Below the pieces are notes generated by a model, which did not search any database, was not told the origin of the DNA, and worked only from the letters and a program-made list of their open reading frames with translations. From Bacteroidota bacterium (GTDB lineage: Bacteria > Bacteroidota > Ignavibacteria > UBA10030 > UBA8401): a stretch of 64,000 bases of DNA. Every line of letters begins with the position of its first letter. Position 1 is the first letter of the stretch. Made by a program: the position numbers and the translations under genes. The DNA is taken from NCBI GenBank assembly GCA_035506275.1, contig DATJPT010000010.1:62001-126000 (forward strand). The letters run 5' to 3'. Below are positions 32,262-42,137 of this stretch, piece by piece.

Positions 32262-32292
32262 TTGCTTCTTCAGTTCTCCCTCCCTACATTTG
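32262..32292 (+). promoter_or_regulatory. promoter of the second outer-membrane protein gene
   Basis: TTGCTT (32262-32267), 17 bases, TACATTTG (32285-32292), a full match to TAnnTTTG. The predicted start is near 32299, about 70 bases before ATG 32368. Confidence 0.65.
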
Positions 32293-32367
32293 CCCGATTG
32301 CTCCACGTATCGTTGGCGGCATTCATCAATCAAACAACATTTCCATAAACTCACCTGGAGGGATGTC

Positions 32368-33057
32368 ATGAAAAAAGTTCTTATGCTCTTCTTGGCACTC
32401 GCGATGCTTTTCAGCTTTGCTGCTGCTCAAGATGTTACGCCAGGAGTGAAAGCGGGGTCAAAATCTCTCAACTTTACTTTCGGAGGCTTGGGCGCGTTCG
32501 GCCTTAACGCCACAGGTCCTAATGCACCGACCGCTGGAATTGGCGGTTCATACTTCCTTAACAGCGACGCTGCGATCCGAGTCGGCCTTCAAGTGGTCTC
32601 CACAAGCAGGAGCATTCCTGCAAATGCTCCTACGGGCCTCAGCGGAACGGATGGAACCGGTTCCTCCTTCGGTTTGGGGATCGGCGCTGATTACCTGATG
32701 TACATGACCGCCGGCCGCGTTCGGCCGTACTGGGGGGCCGGACTTCAGTTCATTACGATGTCCAACGACTATAAGCCCCCAGTGGTCGGCAACGCCTCCC
32801 AGGGGGAGGATAAAGACGATCCTGCCAACGGCCCCACCGGTGTTACATTCCAGGTCGCCGGATTTCTCGGCGCGGAATTTTTTATCTACTCCGAACTGAG
32901 CGTCTCAGCGGAATATCAGCTCAACATTGTCAGCCTTAATTCGCAGTCCGACAATGTCCAGAGCAACGGAAATACTTCCGTGACAACCAAAGAACCGAGC
33001 ACGACAACAATTCTCGGATTCGGTTCTGCGGGGGCAACACTGCACATTTATTTTTAG
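32368..33057 (+). CDS. outer-membrane beta-barrel protein
   Basis: 229 residues from ATG 32368, which follows GGAGGG at 32357-32362; the longer frame from 32290 starts inside the promoter. Signal peptide KKVLMLFLALAMLFSFAAAQ. The mature protein consists of beta strands with Gly-rich turns and acidic, Thr/Asn-rich loops (GEDKDDPANGP; VQSNGNTSVTTKEPSTTT) and ends in ATLHIYF with the C-terminal Phe typical of outer-membrane barrels. Function unknown. It is flanked by its own promoter and terminator. Confidence 0.78.
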   Translation: MKKVLMLFLALAMLFSFAAAQDVTPGVKAGSKSLNFTFGGLGAFGLNATGPNAPTAGIGGSYFLNSDAAIRVGLQVVSTSRSIPANAPTGLSGTDGTGSSFGLGIGADYLMYMTAGRVRPYWGAGLQFITMSNDYKPPVVGNASQGEDKDDPANGPTGVTFQVAGFLGAEFFIYSELSVSAEYQLNIVSLNSQSDNVQSNGNTSVTTKEPSTTTILGFGSAGATLHIYF

Positions 33058-33081
33058 TTGTACCGGTCACAGACGTGACAA

Positions 33082-33115
33082 AGGCGTTCTGCGGAACGCC
33101 TTTTTTATTTTAAAA
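33082..33115 (+). terminator. intrinsic terminator
   Basis: AAAGGCGTTC (33082-33091) pairs with GAACGCCTTT (33096-33105), followed by TTTTATTTT. It ends the second outer-membrane protein gene; nadB begins only 22 bases further on. Confidence 0.9.
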
Positions 33116-33136
33116 GAATTTCGTACCTTATGACAT

Positions 33137-34762
33137 ATGGAAATAAAGACGGATTTTCTTGTTCTCGGAAGCGGCATTGCCGGATTGTTCTACGCGTTGA
33201 AAGTGGCCGAGCTCGGGTCTGTAGCCATCGTTACGAAAAAACAGAAAGCGGAATCGAACACGAATTACGCCCAAGGCGGGATCGCTTCGGTTCTCTCGTC
33301 GACCGACTCGTTTGAATCGCATATTGCCGACACCATGAACGCAGGGGCCCACTTGTGCCATCGCGATGCGGTGGAAGTGCTGGTGAAAGAAGGCCCTGAC
33401 CGCGTGAAGGAATTGATCACGATCGGCGTGGAGTTCACCCGAAGAGGAGGCCAGCTCGATCTCGGCAAGGAAGGGGGGCATTCCCAGCACCGTATCGCTC
33501 ATGCAGCAGACCTTACGGGGAAGGAAGTGGAACGGGCTCTTCTCGCAAAAGTATCCGACCATCCGAACATCAAGGTCTACGAAAATCATATTTCGATAGA
33601 CCTCATCACCGAACATCATCTTTTCGAACACGCCAAGAAACAGCATTCCGAGACCCATTGCTGGGGGGCCTACGTCCTCGACGTCGACAATAACGTTGTG
33701 AAGACCTTCCTGGCCCCTGTGACGATGCTGTCGACCGGCGGAGCGGGACACGTGTATCTCCACACCACGAACCCGTCGATCGCGACCGGAGACGGCATTG
33801 CGATGGCATACCGCGCCGGGGCCCCCATCGGCAACTTGGAGTTCATTCAGTTTCATCCCACGGCGCTCTACAACTCGGGCTCGCCGGAATTCCTGATCAC
33901 AGAAGCGGTCCGGGGATTCGGCGGCATATTACGAACGACGTCGGGCGAGGACTTCATGCTTCGGTATGACAAGAGGGGCTCGCTGGCAACAAGAGACATC
34001 GTGGCGCGCGCTATCGACTCCGAACTTAAAAAAAGCGGGGCAGAACATGTGTACCTTGACGTTACCCACTTAAACCCTGAAGAAGTCAAGAATCACTTCC
34101 CGAATGTCTACCGGCGATGCCTCGAGTACAAGATCGACATCACAAAAGAATTGCTCCCTGTTGTCCCTGCCGCGCATTATATCTGCGGCGGCGTCGTGAC
34201 AGACCTCAACGGGCGGACTTCGATCTCGGGGTTGTATGCGTGCGGTGAAGTGAGCATGACGGGGGTGCACGGGGCCAATCGCCTCGCAAGCAACTCTTTG
34301 CTCGAAGCGATTGTTTATTCCCACAGAGCGGCAGAGGACATCAAGCTGCGCCAATTGCCTAAAGAAGCGATCTCCGGCATTCCGCCATGGGACGACTCCG
34401 GCACCATCAACAGCGAAGAATGGGTGCTCATTGCTCACGACCGGCGGGATATTCAGCAATTGATGTGGGATTACGTCGGCATTGTCCGGTCGACACCGAG
34501 GCTGGAGCGTGCCCACCGGCGGATTCAGCTCATTCTGAAAGAGGTGACCGACTTTTACAGGCGCACCAAGGTCACCGAGGCCCTTATTGAGTTGAGAAAT
34601 TTGGCGTGCGTTGCCGACATTATTATTCGTTCGGCGTTGATGAGGCACGAGAGCCGCGGCCTGCACTTTACAACGGATTACCCGAAGCTAGACGACCAAC
34701 ATTGCTTGCATGATACTATCATCACATCGGATTTGGTGAATGAAAAAATCGCGACTCGATAA
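33137..34762 (+). CDS. nadB: L-aspartate oxidase
   Basis: 541 residues. The FAD-binding N-terminus (FLVLGSGIAGLFYALKVAELG), SNTNYAQGGIASVL, the HRIAHAADLTGKEVERAL region, and GVHGANRLASNSLLEAIVYSHRAA are all NadB-type. The enzyme oxidises L-aspartate to iminoaspartate, the first step of NAD synthesis, normally with NadA (not in the window). Length is normal. No ribosome binding site is obvious before the ATG, and the upstream terminator leaves very little leader. It overlaps purF by 23 bases. Confidence 0.95.
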   Translation: MEIKTDFLVLGSGIAGLFYALKVAELGSVAIVTKKQKAESNTNYAQGGIASVLSSTDSFESHIADTMNAGAHLCHRDAVEVLVKEGPDRVKELITIGVEFTRRGGQLDLGKEGGHSQHRIAHAADLTGKEVERALLAKVSDHPNIKVYENHISIDLITEHHLFEHAKKQHSETHCWGAYVLDVDNNVVKTFLAPVTMLSTGGAGHVYLHTTNPSIATGDGIAMAYRAGAPIGNLEFIQFHPTALYNSGSPEFLITEAVRGFGGILRTTSGEDFMLRYDKRGSLATRDIVARAIDSELKKSGAEHVYLDVTHLNPEEVKNHFPNVYRRCLEYKIDITKELLPVVPAAHYICGGVVTDLNGRTSISGLYACGEVSMTGVHGANRLASNSLLEAIVYSHRAAEDIKLRQLPKEAISGIPPWDDSGTINSEEWVLIAHDRRDIQQLMWDYVGIVRSTPRLERAHRRIQLILKEVTDFYRRTKVTEALIELRNLACVADIIIRSALMRHESRGLHFTTDYPKLDDQHCLHDTIITSDLVNEKIATR

Positions 34763-36233
34763 CGACAAACCCCGCTGCGCCTGCGGGATCTTCGGGATTT
34801 TCGACCATCCCCAGGCATCGTTGCTCACCTATTATGGACTTCATGCGCTTCAGCATCGGGGACAGGAAGCCAGCGGCATCGTGACGAACGAGTACGACCC
34901 GAAGAAACAACGGCATCACTTTAACGCAGTGAAAGGAATGGGGCTTGTTACCGACGTTTTCAAAGATTACAGAGTTGTTCAGGACCAACTGAAGGGAACC
35001 TCCGCTATCGGGCACAACCGTTATTCGACCGCGGGGTCGGCGAATAACCGGTCCAACATCCAGCCGTTTACGGTGAACTACCGGAACGGCAATCTGGCAT
35101 TGGCCCACAACGGCAACCTGACAAACTTCCGGACCCTCCGGCAGGAGTTGCAGGATGAGGGGACGATCTTTCAGACGACATCCGACAGCGAGATCGTTCT
35201 CCACCTGATTGCGCGGAGCAAGCAGAAGCAGCAGATTGACCAAATACAGGAAGCGCTGGAGAAAATTGAAGGGGCGTTTTCGCTTCTGATCCTCACCGAC
35301 ACATCGCTTGTCGCCACGCGGGACGTCTACGGAATCCGCCCGCTCGCGTTGGGCATAAAGGACGACCGGTTTGTTGTCGCCTCGGAATCCTGTGCATTCG
35401 ATATGATCGATGCGACATATGTCCGCGATATTGCACCGGGAGAGATTCTCGTCATTGACGACAACGGAACCAAAGCAAAGAAACTTCATTCTCGCCGGCT
35501 GTCGAAGAAGAACGAAAAACCGCACCACTGCATTTTTGAGTATATCTACTTTTCGCGGCCGGACAGCCAGATCTTCGGCGAAAGCGTCGATAAAGTTCGC
35601 CGGAAACTTGGAAAAGCCCTTGCGCAAGAGGCTCCGATCGCTCCCGACAGCGACGAGAAGACGATCGTTATCAGTGTCCCCGATTCAAGCAATACCGCCA
35701 CGCTCGGCTTCGTCTCCGAGAGCAACAAACAGGGAATACCGACGAAGCTTGAGATCGGCTTGATCCGAAACCACTATGTCGGCAGGACGTTCATCCAGCC
35801 CGAACAGGGAGACCGGGAGATGAAAGTCCGGACAAAATACAGCACGGTGAAAGGCGTCCTAAAAGGGAAGAAGGTTGTTCTCGTCGATGACTCGATTGTA
35901 CGCGGAACAACTTCAAAGCAGCTCGTTAAGTTATTGAAAGAAGCCGGCCCGAAGGAGATTCATTTTAGAATAACTTCGCCCCCGATCATCAGTCCATGTC
36001 ACTGGGGAATGGACTTCCCGCGCAAAGAGGAATTGATCGCTGTGCGCTGCAACGCAAATGTCGAAACAATCCGCAAGGAACTGGACGTGGACAGCATCCA
36101 CTATTTATCCCTTCAGAAAATGCTCGACGTTGTTCCTCAAACCGGCGGTAAGAGCTACTGCACTGCCTGCTTCGGCGGAAAATTCCCCACCGGCGTTGAG
36201 ACGACAACGGACAAAAATGGTCTCGAATCGTAG
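34740..36233 (+). CDS. purF: amidophosphoribosyltransferase
   Basis: 497 residues. A short propeptide (MKKSRLDNDKPRCA) precedes the Ntn nucleophile Cys15 in CGIFGIFDHPQ, so self-cleavage is expected as in Bacillus PurF. The glutaminase domain (HALQHRGQEASGI, GHNRYSTAG) is followed by the phosphoribosyltransferase domain with VVLVDDSIVRGTTSKQLV. Cys residues in HHCIFEY, SPCHWG and SYCTACFGG match the four ligands of the 4Fe-4S cluster of the Bacillus-type enzyme. It catalyses the first committed step of purine synthesis. Confidence 0.96.
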   Translation: MKKSRLDNDKPRCACGIFGIFDHPQASLLTYYGLHALQHRGQEASGIVTNEYDPKKQRHHFNAVKGMGLVTDVFKDYRVVQDQLKGTSAIGHNRYSTAGSANNRSNIQPFTVNYRNGNLALAHNGNLTNFRTLRQELQDEGTIFQTTSDSEIVLHLIARSKQKQQIDQIQEALEKIEGAFSLLILTDTSLVATRDVYGIRPLALGIKDDRFVVASESCAFDMIDATYVRDIAPGEILVIDDNGTKAKKLHSRRLSKKNEKPHHCIFEYIYFSRPDSQIFGESVDKVRRKLGKALAQEAPIAPDSDEKTIVISVPDSSNTATLGFVSESNKQGIPTKLEIGLIRNHYVGRTFIQPEQGDREMKVRTKYSTVKGVLKGKKVVLVDDSIVRGTTSKQLVKLLKEAGPKEIHFRITSPPIISPCHWGMDFPRKEELIAVRCNANVETIRKELDVDSIHYLSLQKMLDVVPQTGGKSYCTACFGGKFPTGVETTTDKNGLES

Positions 36234-36235
36234 GA

Positions 36236-39200
36236 ATGGATGAATCCTCCCTAAAAGGTTATCGTTTCGTTCTTGCCATAATCATAGGTACAATTTTTCT
36301 TCGCTCCCCTGCCTTTTCGCAAAAGTACGTCCCCAACGAGTTGATCGTTAAATTCAGCTCCAATGCTCCCGATTCGGTCCTCAATCAAGTTTTCCTTAAC
36401 AGAGATTTTTCGGCTGTCGCATCGCAGACCTATTCGCAGTCGGTACGAAAAGTCTCATCGATCGGTGCGGCGAAGAGAAGCTCTCCTCAAAAAGTCGGAG
36501 TCCGGTCACCAAGTTCGTTGAGCCAAGCGCACCTTGCCCGGGTCATGTTCTCTGATGCCGCATCCACTGATAAAGCTTTGTCAGAATTTCAACAAAGTCC
36601 ATTTATCGATTATGCACAAAGGAATTACATCTATAAGATCGACCAGTTTCCCAACGACTCAGCTTTCTCCGGCCAATGGGACCTGGACCAAATAGGAATA
36701 TTTGAACTCTGGGCGAGCGGCTTTTTTGATCAGCCGCTTCCTCAAGTGATCGTAGGCGTCCTCGATACGGGTGTGGATTACCTTCACCCGGACCTTGCAT
36801 CGAGGATCTACACTAATCCCGGGGAGACAGGTCTCGACGAGTTTGGCCGCGATAAGAGGACCAATGGGGTGGACGATGACGGCAATGGCTATATCGACGA
36901 TTGGCGCGGATACGATTTTGTCGACCAGCCGATTCCCGATATCGGAGATTGGTCCACGCGCGACAATGATCCCATGGATGAAAATGGCCACGGAACTGCC
37001 GTTGCAGGAATCATCGGAGCACAAGTGAATAACAAGCTCGGGATCGCCGGCATCTCTCCGATCGCGCAAATTATCCCGCTCCGTGCATTCAATGCCGATG
37101 GAGATGGGACAGACGCAGACATTGCCGCGGCAATAATATATGCAGCCGACAACGGCGTACAGGTCCTCAATATGAGCTTCGGGGATGTCATTTTGTCTCC
37201 CCTGATGAGGGATGTCATTCACTATGCACACGAGAAAAACGTTGTGCTCATAGCGTCAAGCGGCAATGATGGAACAAGTTATCCTCACTATCCTTCAGAT
37301 TTTAGTGAGGTAATTTCGGTCGGGTCGACATCTCAATCTGAAGAACGATCGTTCTTTTCTTCATACGGACCATCGCTTGCGTTAATGGCGCCGGGCGAAT
37401 CTATCCCCACACTAGGCCTCGGCGGGGGATACCAATCGGCGTTCACAGGCACATCCGCAGCTGCTCCTCACGTTTCGGCGATCGCATCGCTTCTGATCAG
37501 TTTGGCTGAATTAAAGTCCGGCGGAGCAAGCGGTCCACCGCTGACCAACGATGAAGTTCGCGCGAATCTTTTGGCAGGTTGCATCGATCTCGGAGACAAA
37601 GGCTGGGACAATTATTATGGCGCTGGTCTTGTGAATGCTAGAGTTTTACTCTCACAGCCTCAAAGAAACGTCGTACAAATCACATCTCCTTCAGCTGATG
37701 CGCAGCTCAATAATTCTGTTGTCCCGGTCATCGGGACGGCAACGACAGACCAATTGGACTCGGTTAACGTGTTTTATGGAATCGGCGACTCACCGGCATC
37801 GTGGATTCGACTCGCCTCGTATGATCATCGAAATTTTATCAACGATACCCTTGCTCTGTGGAATATAACTTCTTTATTAGATGGAATTTATACTCTTCGA
37901 TTGCAAGTGACAAATATCCAGGGTGGAGATGTTGAAAACAGAGAGCGCGTATTGATCACAAGGTCGGCTCCGAATGTTTTGAGCTTTATTTTCCAGGATT
38001 CCATAGTTGTTCAAGAACAGGAGGGGGCTCTTGCGGTCTTAAAGGTCGACAAGCCATGTTCCGCTAGACTCTGGTTTCGGGAGCATTCCCCCCTCGGACA
38101 GTTCAAAGAGATTGCCTCAGCGGGAATTCAGCTTGACCATTCGTTTCTTTTGACGCAAAAGGATTTCCAACCCGGCGTGTCTTACGATTTTTACGTCCAG
38201 GCCGCCGATCAGGCTGGAAGAACCGTCACGTATCCCGCCGCCGCATTGACCAGCAACAATTACGTCACATTTGATTTTCCAGGTCTTAATATTTCCACGA
38301 CCGGTTTTACGGAGCTGCCATGGACCTTGCCGGAAGGATATTTGTTGAACAAGACCGGAATGATCTCGGGAAAGCCCGTAGTGATCCTGAATCAATATGA
38401 TGCAGCGGGAAGTTTCGGCAAACTGATGGCGTTTCAGTATGTAAATGGCGCATTCATTCCGATCGATTCTACTCCGCGCCAATGGGTTCCTCATGATCTG
38501 AAAGATGCTTTTGGCGACGGAAGGCTTTCTACCCTGGTCCAGGACGAAGGATACACTGAACTGTTAACGTCTGATGCAGGTGGAAGCTCCTTTTTCTCAA
38601 ACAGAACTTTTGTCGATTCGATCGACGTATGGGGAAGCCAGCTTTACGATTTCGACGGCGACGGCAAACTTGACCTCATCGCCCGATCGAGCACGCAATA
38701 CCTTATCTTTAAGAATATGGGGGAGAATAAATTTCAGCTGATGGCACAATTGAGCGATCCGACTCCTCCCTTGCCTGGCGATGCCGCAAATCAATTCGGC
38801 CCTCCGCGGACGTTGGTAGGGGATTTTTCTGGGACCGGGAATACAGAAATATTATTTGCCGACTACGACGGCGATATGGTGATGTACAGCCAGGTGAACA
38901 AGCAGGCTGCCCCCTTTCAGTTTCAACTTGTATGGACCGATACCACAAGCCTGCTCGAAACGAGCGATTACCTCACTGCCGGTGATTTTAACGGTGACGG
39001 CCATCTCGATTTTGCGGTCGCCGGACATTCAAATCTTGATTTGAACGCCGAGCGGGAGTACGACCCGCCGGCGTGGACCGTCCGCATTTTCACTCACCGG
39101 CCGGGCGATTCGGCCTACGTATTCACAAAGATCTGGGATCAGACCTTTTACGGCGTCAAAGCCGGGCTTCAGTACAACAATGGAGTGGCGGCGGGAAAAA

Positions 39201-40585
39201 TATCTGGCTCAACGAATGACCAATTATTTCTGAGCCTTAATCCGTACCTCTACGTGATCGACTATGATCCTTCGAGCCAGTCCTTTGCCCCGGCCTGGGT
39301 TCATTTGTCCGCATCGAACTCGGTCCTCGTTTCGGATTTCAACGGCAACGGGATTCCGGAGTTTAGTTTCAACGCGGGAGGGATGATTCACTTTTTCGAA
39401 AAGACGTCAACTTCATCGAAGCCGCAGACGCCGTGGGGGATTGCGGCGACACCGCTTTCGGCTCGTGCGGTCGAAATACAGTGGAGCTCTGCTGCCCCTT
39501 CATCGCCCCACCGAGTGTACAGGGATTCTGTCTCTCCGCCGCAAACCTTGCTGACAACAGTAAACGGAACGGCCTTCATCGATACTACTGTGGTAGGCGG
39601 AAAAACGTATTGGTATGCCGTGTCGTTGTTGAACCCGGTTGAGAGCGATCATTCGTCGCCCGTGTCCACCATGCCTCACAACCCAGCCCGGATCGACTCT
39701 GTTCTGGAGCAATCGTTGACGCAAATCGCTGTTTGGATGTCGATTCCCTTCGATCAAACCCGGCTGACTTCCGCTGAAATCTTTCTCGATGACACTCTGA
39801 AGCCGGTCTCGCTGGGTGTTCACAATCCCTCTGAATTATTACTGACCTTCGCTCAGCCTCTTGTAACGGGTGCGCACTTTGTCCGCGCAAGGAGCTTATT
39901 TGACGTATACGGAATGGCTGCCGACAGCGCTCAGAAAAAATCGTTCGTTAGTTCGCTCCAACCCGTTCACACATTTTACCTTGAAAAAGCATCGATCATT
40001 TCACAAACAGAATTATTGCTTGAGTTTAACGATACGCTTTCGGCCGCTGCTTTGGATATCGCCAATTATCATTTCTCAAACGCCGTTAGAACCTTCGCCT
40101 TAAAAGAAGCGCAGCTCGATACGCTATCACGGTCAAAAGTGTTTCTTTTTCTTCAGGACAATGAACATCTCACGCCGCTCGGCTTCAGAATGGATTTGAC
40201 GGCAAGTGAGAATATCGTAGACAATGACGGGAATGCTCTTAACGACGGCAAAGGACAAACTCTGTCACTTGTCATCGATGTTGAGAACCTTGATCATGTC
40301 ATGGTCTTTCCGAATCCTCTGCGGTATTCGAACGGCGATGCAGCCCGCAACCATATTACATTCGCGAATCTCCCGCAATATTGCCGCGTGGACATTTTCG
40401 AACCGAACGGAATAAAAGTGGCCAGCGTCGAAGGCGATACCAGGGCTGCCGGACTCGATTGGAATCTGACCGATCAGCACGGGAGGCTTGTCGGATCGGG
40501 AGTCTATGTCTTCATGGCAACACAGCTTGATGCCAACAACAACCAAATCCGCACAAAACTCGGAAAATTTGCGATCATTAAATGA
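36236..40585 (+). CDS. giant secreted subtilase (S8) with FG-GAP-like repeats and T9SS tail
   Basis: 1449 residues beginning 2 bases after purF. Signal peptide (YRFVLAIIIGTIFLRSPAFS), a propeptide-like region (YVPNELIVKF...), then a peptidase S8 domain with Asp177 (VLDTGVD), His252 (NGHGTAVAG) and Ser407 (FTGTSAAAPH). It continues with an Ig-like segment (about 480-590), FG-GAP/VCBS-like repeats (DFDGDGKLDLIARSS, DFNGDGHLDFAVAG), a fibronectin-type region near 1060-1150, further beta domains, and a C-terminal sorting domain (VFPNPLRYSNGD..., LVGSGVYVFMATQ, LGKFAIIK). It is a surface or secreted protease of the type IX pathway. Its stop codon overlaps the pgsA start (ATGA). Confidence 0.9.
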   Translation: MDESSLKGYRFVLAIIIGTIFLRSPAFSQKYVPNELIVKFSSNAPDSVLNQVFLNRDFSAVASQTYSQSVRKVSSIGAAKRSSPQKVGVRSPSSLSQAHLARVMFSDAASTDKALSEFQQSPFIDYAQRNYIYKIDQFPNDSAFSGQWDLDQIGIFELWASGFFDQPLPQVIVGVLDTGVDYLHPDLASRIYTNPGETGLDEFGRDKRTNGVDDDGNGYIDDWRGYDFVDQPIPDIGDWSTRDNDPMDENGHGTAVAGIIGAQVNNKLGIAGISPIAQIIPLRAFNADGDGTDADIAAAIIYAADNGVQVLNMSFGDVILSPLMRDVIHYAHEKNVVLIASSGNDGTSYPHYPSDFSEVISVGSTSQSEERSFFSSYGPSLALMAPGESIPTLGLGGGYQSAFTGTSAAAPHVSAIASLLISLAELKSGGASGPPLTNDEVRANLLAGCIDLGDKGWDNYYGAGLVNARVLLSQPQRNVVQITSPSADAQLNNSVVPVIGTATTDQLDSVNVFYGIGDSPASWIRLASYDHRNFINDTLALWNITSLLDGIYTLRLQVTNIQGGDVENRERVLITRSAPNVLSFIFQDSIVVQEQEGALAVLKVDKPCSARLWFREHSPLGQFKEIASAGIQLDHSFLLTQKDFQPGVSYDFYVQAADQAGRTVTYPAAALTSNNYVTFDFPGLNISTTGFTELPWTLPEGYLLNKTGMISGKPVVILNQYDAAGSFGKLMAFQYVNGAFIPIDSTPRQWVPHDLKDAFGDGRLSTLVQDEGYTELLTSDAGGSSFFSNRTFVDSIDVWGSQLYDFDGDGKLDLIARSSTQYLIFKNMGENKFQLMAQLSDPTPPLPGDAANQFGPPRTLVGDFSGTGNTEILFADYDGDMVMYSQVNKQAAPFQFQLVWTDTTSLLETSDYLTAGDFNGDGHLDFAVAGHSNLDLNAEREYDPPAWTVRIFTHRPGDSAYVFTKIWDQTFYGVKAGLQYNNGVAAGKISGSTNDQLFLSLNPYLYVIDYDPSSQSFAPAWVHLSASNSVLVSDFNGNGIPEFSFNAGGMIHFFEKTSTSSKPQTPWGIAATPLSARAVEIQWSSAAPSSPHRVYRDSVSPPQTLLTTVNGTAFIDTTVVGGKTYWYAVSLLNPVESDHSSPVSTMPHNPARIDSVLEQSLTQIAVWMSIPFDQTRLTSAEIFLDDTLKPVSLGVHNPSELLLTFAQPLVTGAHFVRARSLFDVYGMAADSAQKKSFVSSLQPVHTFYLEKASIISQTELLLEFNDTLSAAALDIANYHFSNAVRTFALKEAQLDTLSRSKVFLFLQDNEHLTPLGFRMDLTASENIVDNDGNALNDGKGQTLSLVIDVENLDHVMVFPNPLRYSNGDAARNHITFANLPQYCRVDIFEPNGIKVASVEGDTRAAGLDWNLTDQHGRLVGSGVYVFMATQLDANNNQIRTKLGKFAIIK

Positions 40586-41151
40586 CGACGAAAGAAAATC
40601 CCTGGACGATCTCCAACGTTCTGAGCCTCAGCCGCATTGTATTGATGGGGCCGGTCGTGTACTTCTTTCTCTCTTCAATGCCGCATCACCGCGAATATGC
40701 CGTGCTGTTCCTCCTTATTGCCGTAACGACCGACGCCCTCGACGGATATTTTGCGCGGCTCCTGCATCAGGAGTCAGAACTGGGAAAGGTGATTGACCCC
40801 TTGGCCGATAAGATCGGCGTCGGCATTGTTGTTGTTTTACTTCTGTTTTTTGGCGATATTCCTTTTTGGTTTGCACTCCTCATTGTAGCGAGAGACTTTC
40901 TCATTTTTTTAGGCGGGCTGTATATCCGAAAGCGAACCGGACTCATTCTTCCCTCGAATATGCCCGGGAAGCTGGCGGTCTCTTTTGTCGCGTTAACATT
41001 GACTCTCTCGATCGTACACTATCGCATTTTTTCGGCGTTAGAGACGATTTCATTTTGGATAAGCGTTACATTGCTCGTGTATTCGTTCGTCGTTTATACA
41101 AGACGATTTATTGCTGTGCTGGCTGCTGATAAAAATAAACCGCGCCTATGA
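40582..41151 (+). CDS. pgsA: CDP-diacylglycerol--glycerol-3-phosphate 3-phosphatidyltransferase
   Basis: 189 residues with about five membrane helices. The CDP-alcohol phosphatidyltransferase motif is complete: DALDGYFARLLHQESELG followed by KVIDPLADK (D-x2-DG-x2-AR-x8-G-x3-D-x3-D). The N-terminal NVLSLSRI is also typical of PgsA. It makes phosphatidylglycerol-phosphate at the inner membrane. It overlaps the subtilase and ftsY by ATGA at both ends, suggesting translational coupling. Confidence 0.92.
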   Translation: MTTKENPWTISNVLSLSRIVLMGPVVYFFLSSMPHHREYAVLFLLIAVTTDALDGYFARLLHQESELGKVIDPLADKIGVGIVVVLLLFFGDIPFWFALLIVARDFLIFLGGLYIRKRTGLILPSNMPGKLAVSFVALTLTLSIVHYRIFSALETISFWISVTLLVYSFVVYTRRFIAVLAADKNKPRL

Positions 41152-42104
41152 GTTTCTTCGACTCGATAAAATTGTCCCGCCTCAAAGACGGCCTTGCGAA
41201 AACGCGGGAGGCCTTTGTTTCGAAGATCGGCAGGCTTGTCCTCTCTAAAGGAACGATCGATACCGACTTCATTCATCAACTGGACGAAATCCTGATCGGC
41301 GCAGATATCGGCGTCGAAACCGCACAGCTCATTCTTTCGGCGGTCAGACAGGAGGCGAAAGATCAGCGCTATGAAAGTCCCGAGGAGCTAAACGCCATTA
41401 TTCGGTCTGCCATCTCGGCAATGTTCCAAAACGGCGGCCAAAAACAGAGTATCGGCCCGATGGAGCCGTTGGCCAGTTCCAGACCATACGTGATAATGGT
41501 CGTTGGCGTGAACGGCGTCGGAAAAACCACGACCATCGGCAAACTTGCATTCAACTATAAGAATGCAGGAAAGAACGTGCTCATAGGCGCCGCAGACACT
41601 TTTCGTGCAGCGGCAAACGAGCAGCTGGAGATTTGGGCCAAACGCGCCGGCGTAACGATCATTCAGCAAGTGCACGGTTCAGACCCTGCAGCGGTCGCTT
41701 TCGACACGGTGAAAGCCGCTCAAGCCCGCAATGCCGACGTCGTTATTATCGACACCGCCGGACGCCTTCACACGAAAGTGAATTTGATGGAAGAACTGAA
41801 AAAAATAAAGCGCGTGATGAAGAAATGCCTGGCCGATGCGCCGCACGAGGTGCTGCTCGTCCTTGATGCCTCGACTGGCCAAAATGCCATCCAGCAGGCG
41901 AAACAATTCGATGATGCTGTCGGCCTTACCGGATTGGTGGTGACCAAACTTGACGGGACCGCAAAGGGAGGGATCATCATCGCAATCACTCGGGCGTTGA
42001 AAATCCCTGTGCGCTTCATCGGCGTTGGCGAGGGAATCGAAGATCTGCAGCCGTTCGATGCATCAGCGTTCGTTGACGCCCTCTTCGAAAAAGCGGCTGT
42101 GTGA
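41148..42104 (+). CDS. ftsY: signal recognition particle receptor FtsY
   Basis: 318 residues, made of the N and G domains only. The long acidic N-terminal domain of E. coli FtsY is missing, as in many bacteria. GTPase motifs: G1 GVNGVGKTTTIGKLA, G2 DTFRAAANEQLE, G3 DTAGRLHTK, G4 TKLDGTAKGG. It docks ribosome-SRP complexes at the inner membrane. It overlaps pgsA by 4 bases and is followed at once by mutL. Confidence 0.96.
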   Translation: MSFFDSIKLSRLKDGLAKTREAFVSKIGRLVLSKGTIDTDFIHQLDEILIGADIGVETAQLILSAVRQEAKDQRYESPEELNAIIRSAISAMFQNGGQKQSIGPMEPLASSRPYVIMVVGVNGVGKTTTIGKLAFNYKNAGKNVLIGAADTFRAAANEQLEIWAKRAGVTIIQQVHGSDPAAVAFDTVKAAQARNADVVIIDTAGRLHTKVNLMEELKKIKRVMKKCLADAPHEVLLVLDASTGQNAIQQAKQFDDAVGLTGLVVTKLDGTAKGGIIIAITRALKIPVRFIGVGEGIEDLQPFDASAFVDALFEKAAV

Positions 42105-42137
42105 GCAGTTTCTCATCACCGTTGCAAAGGATTTGAC

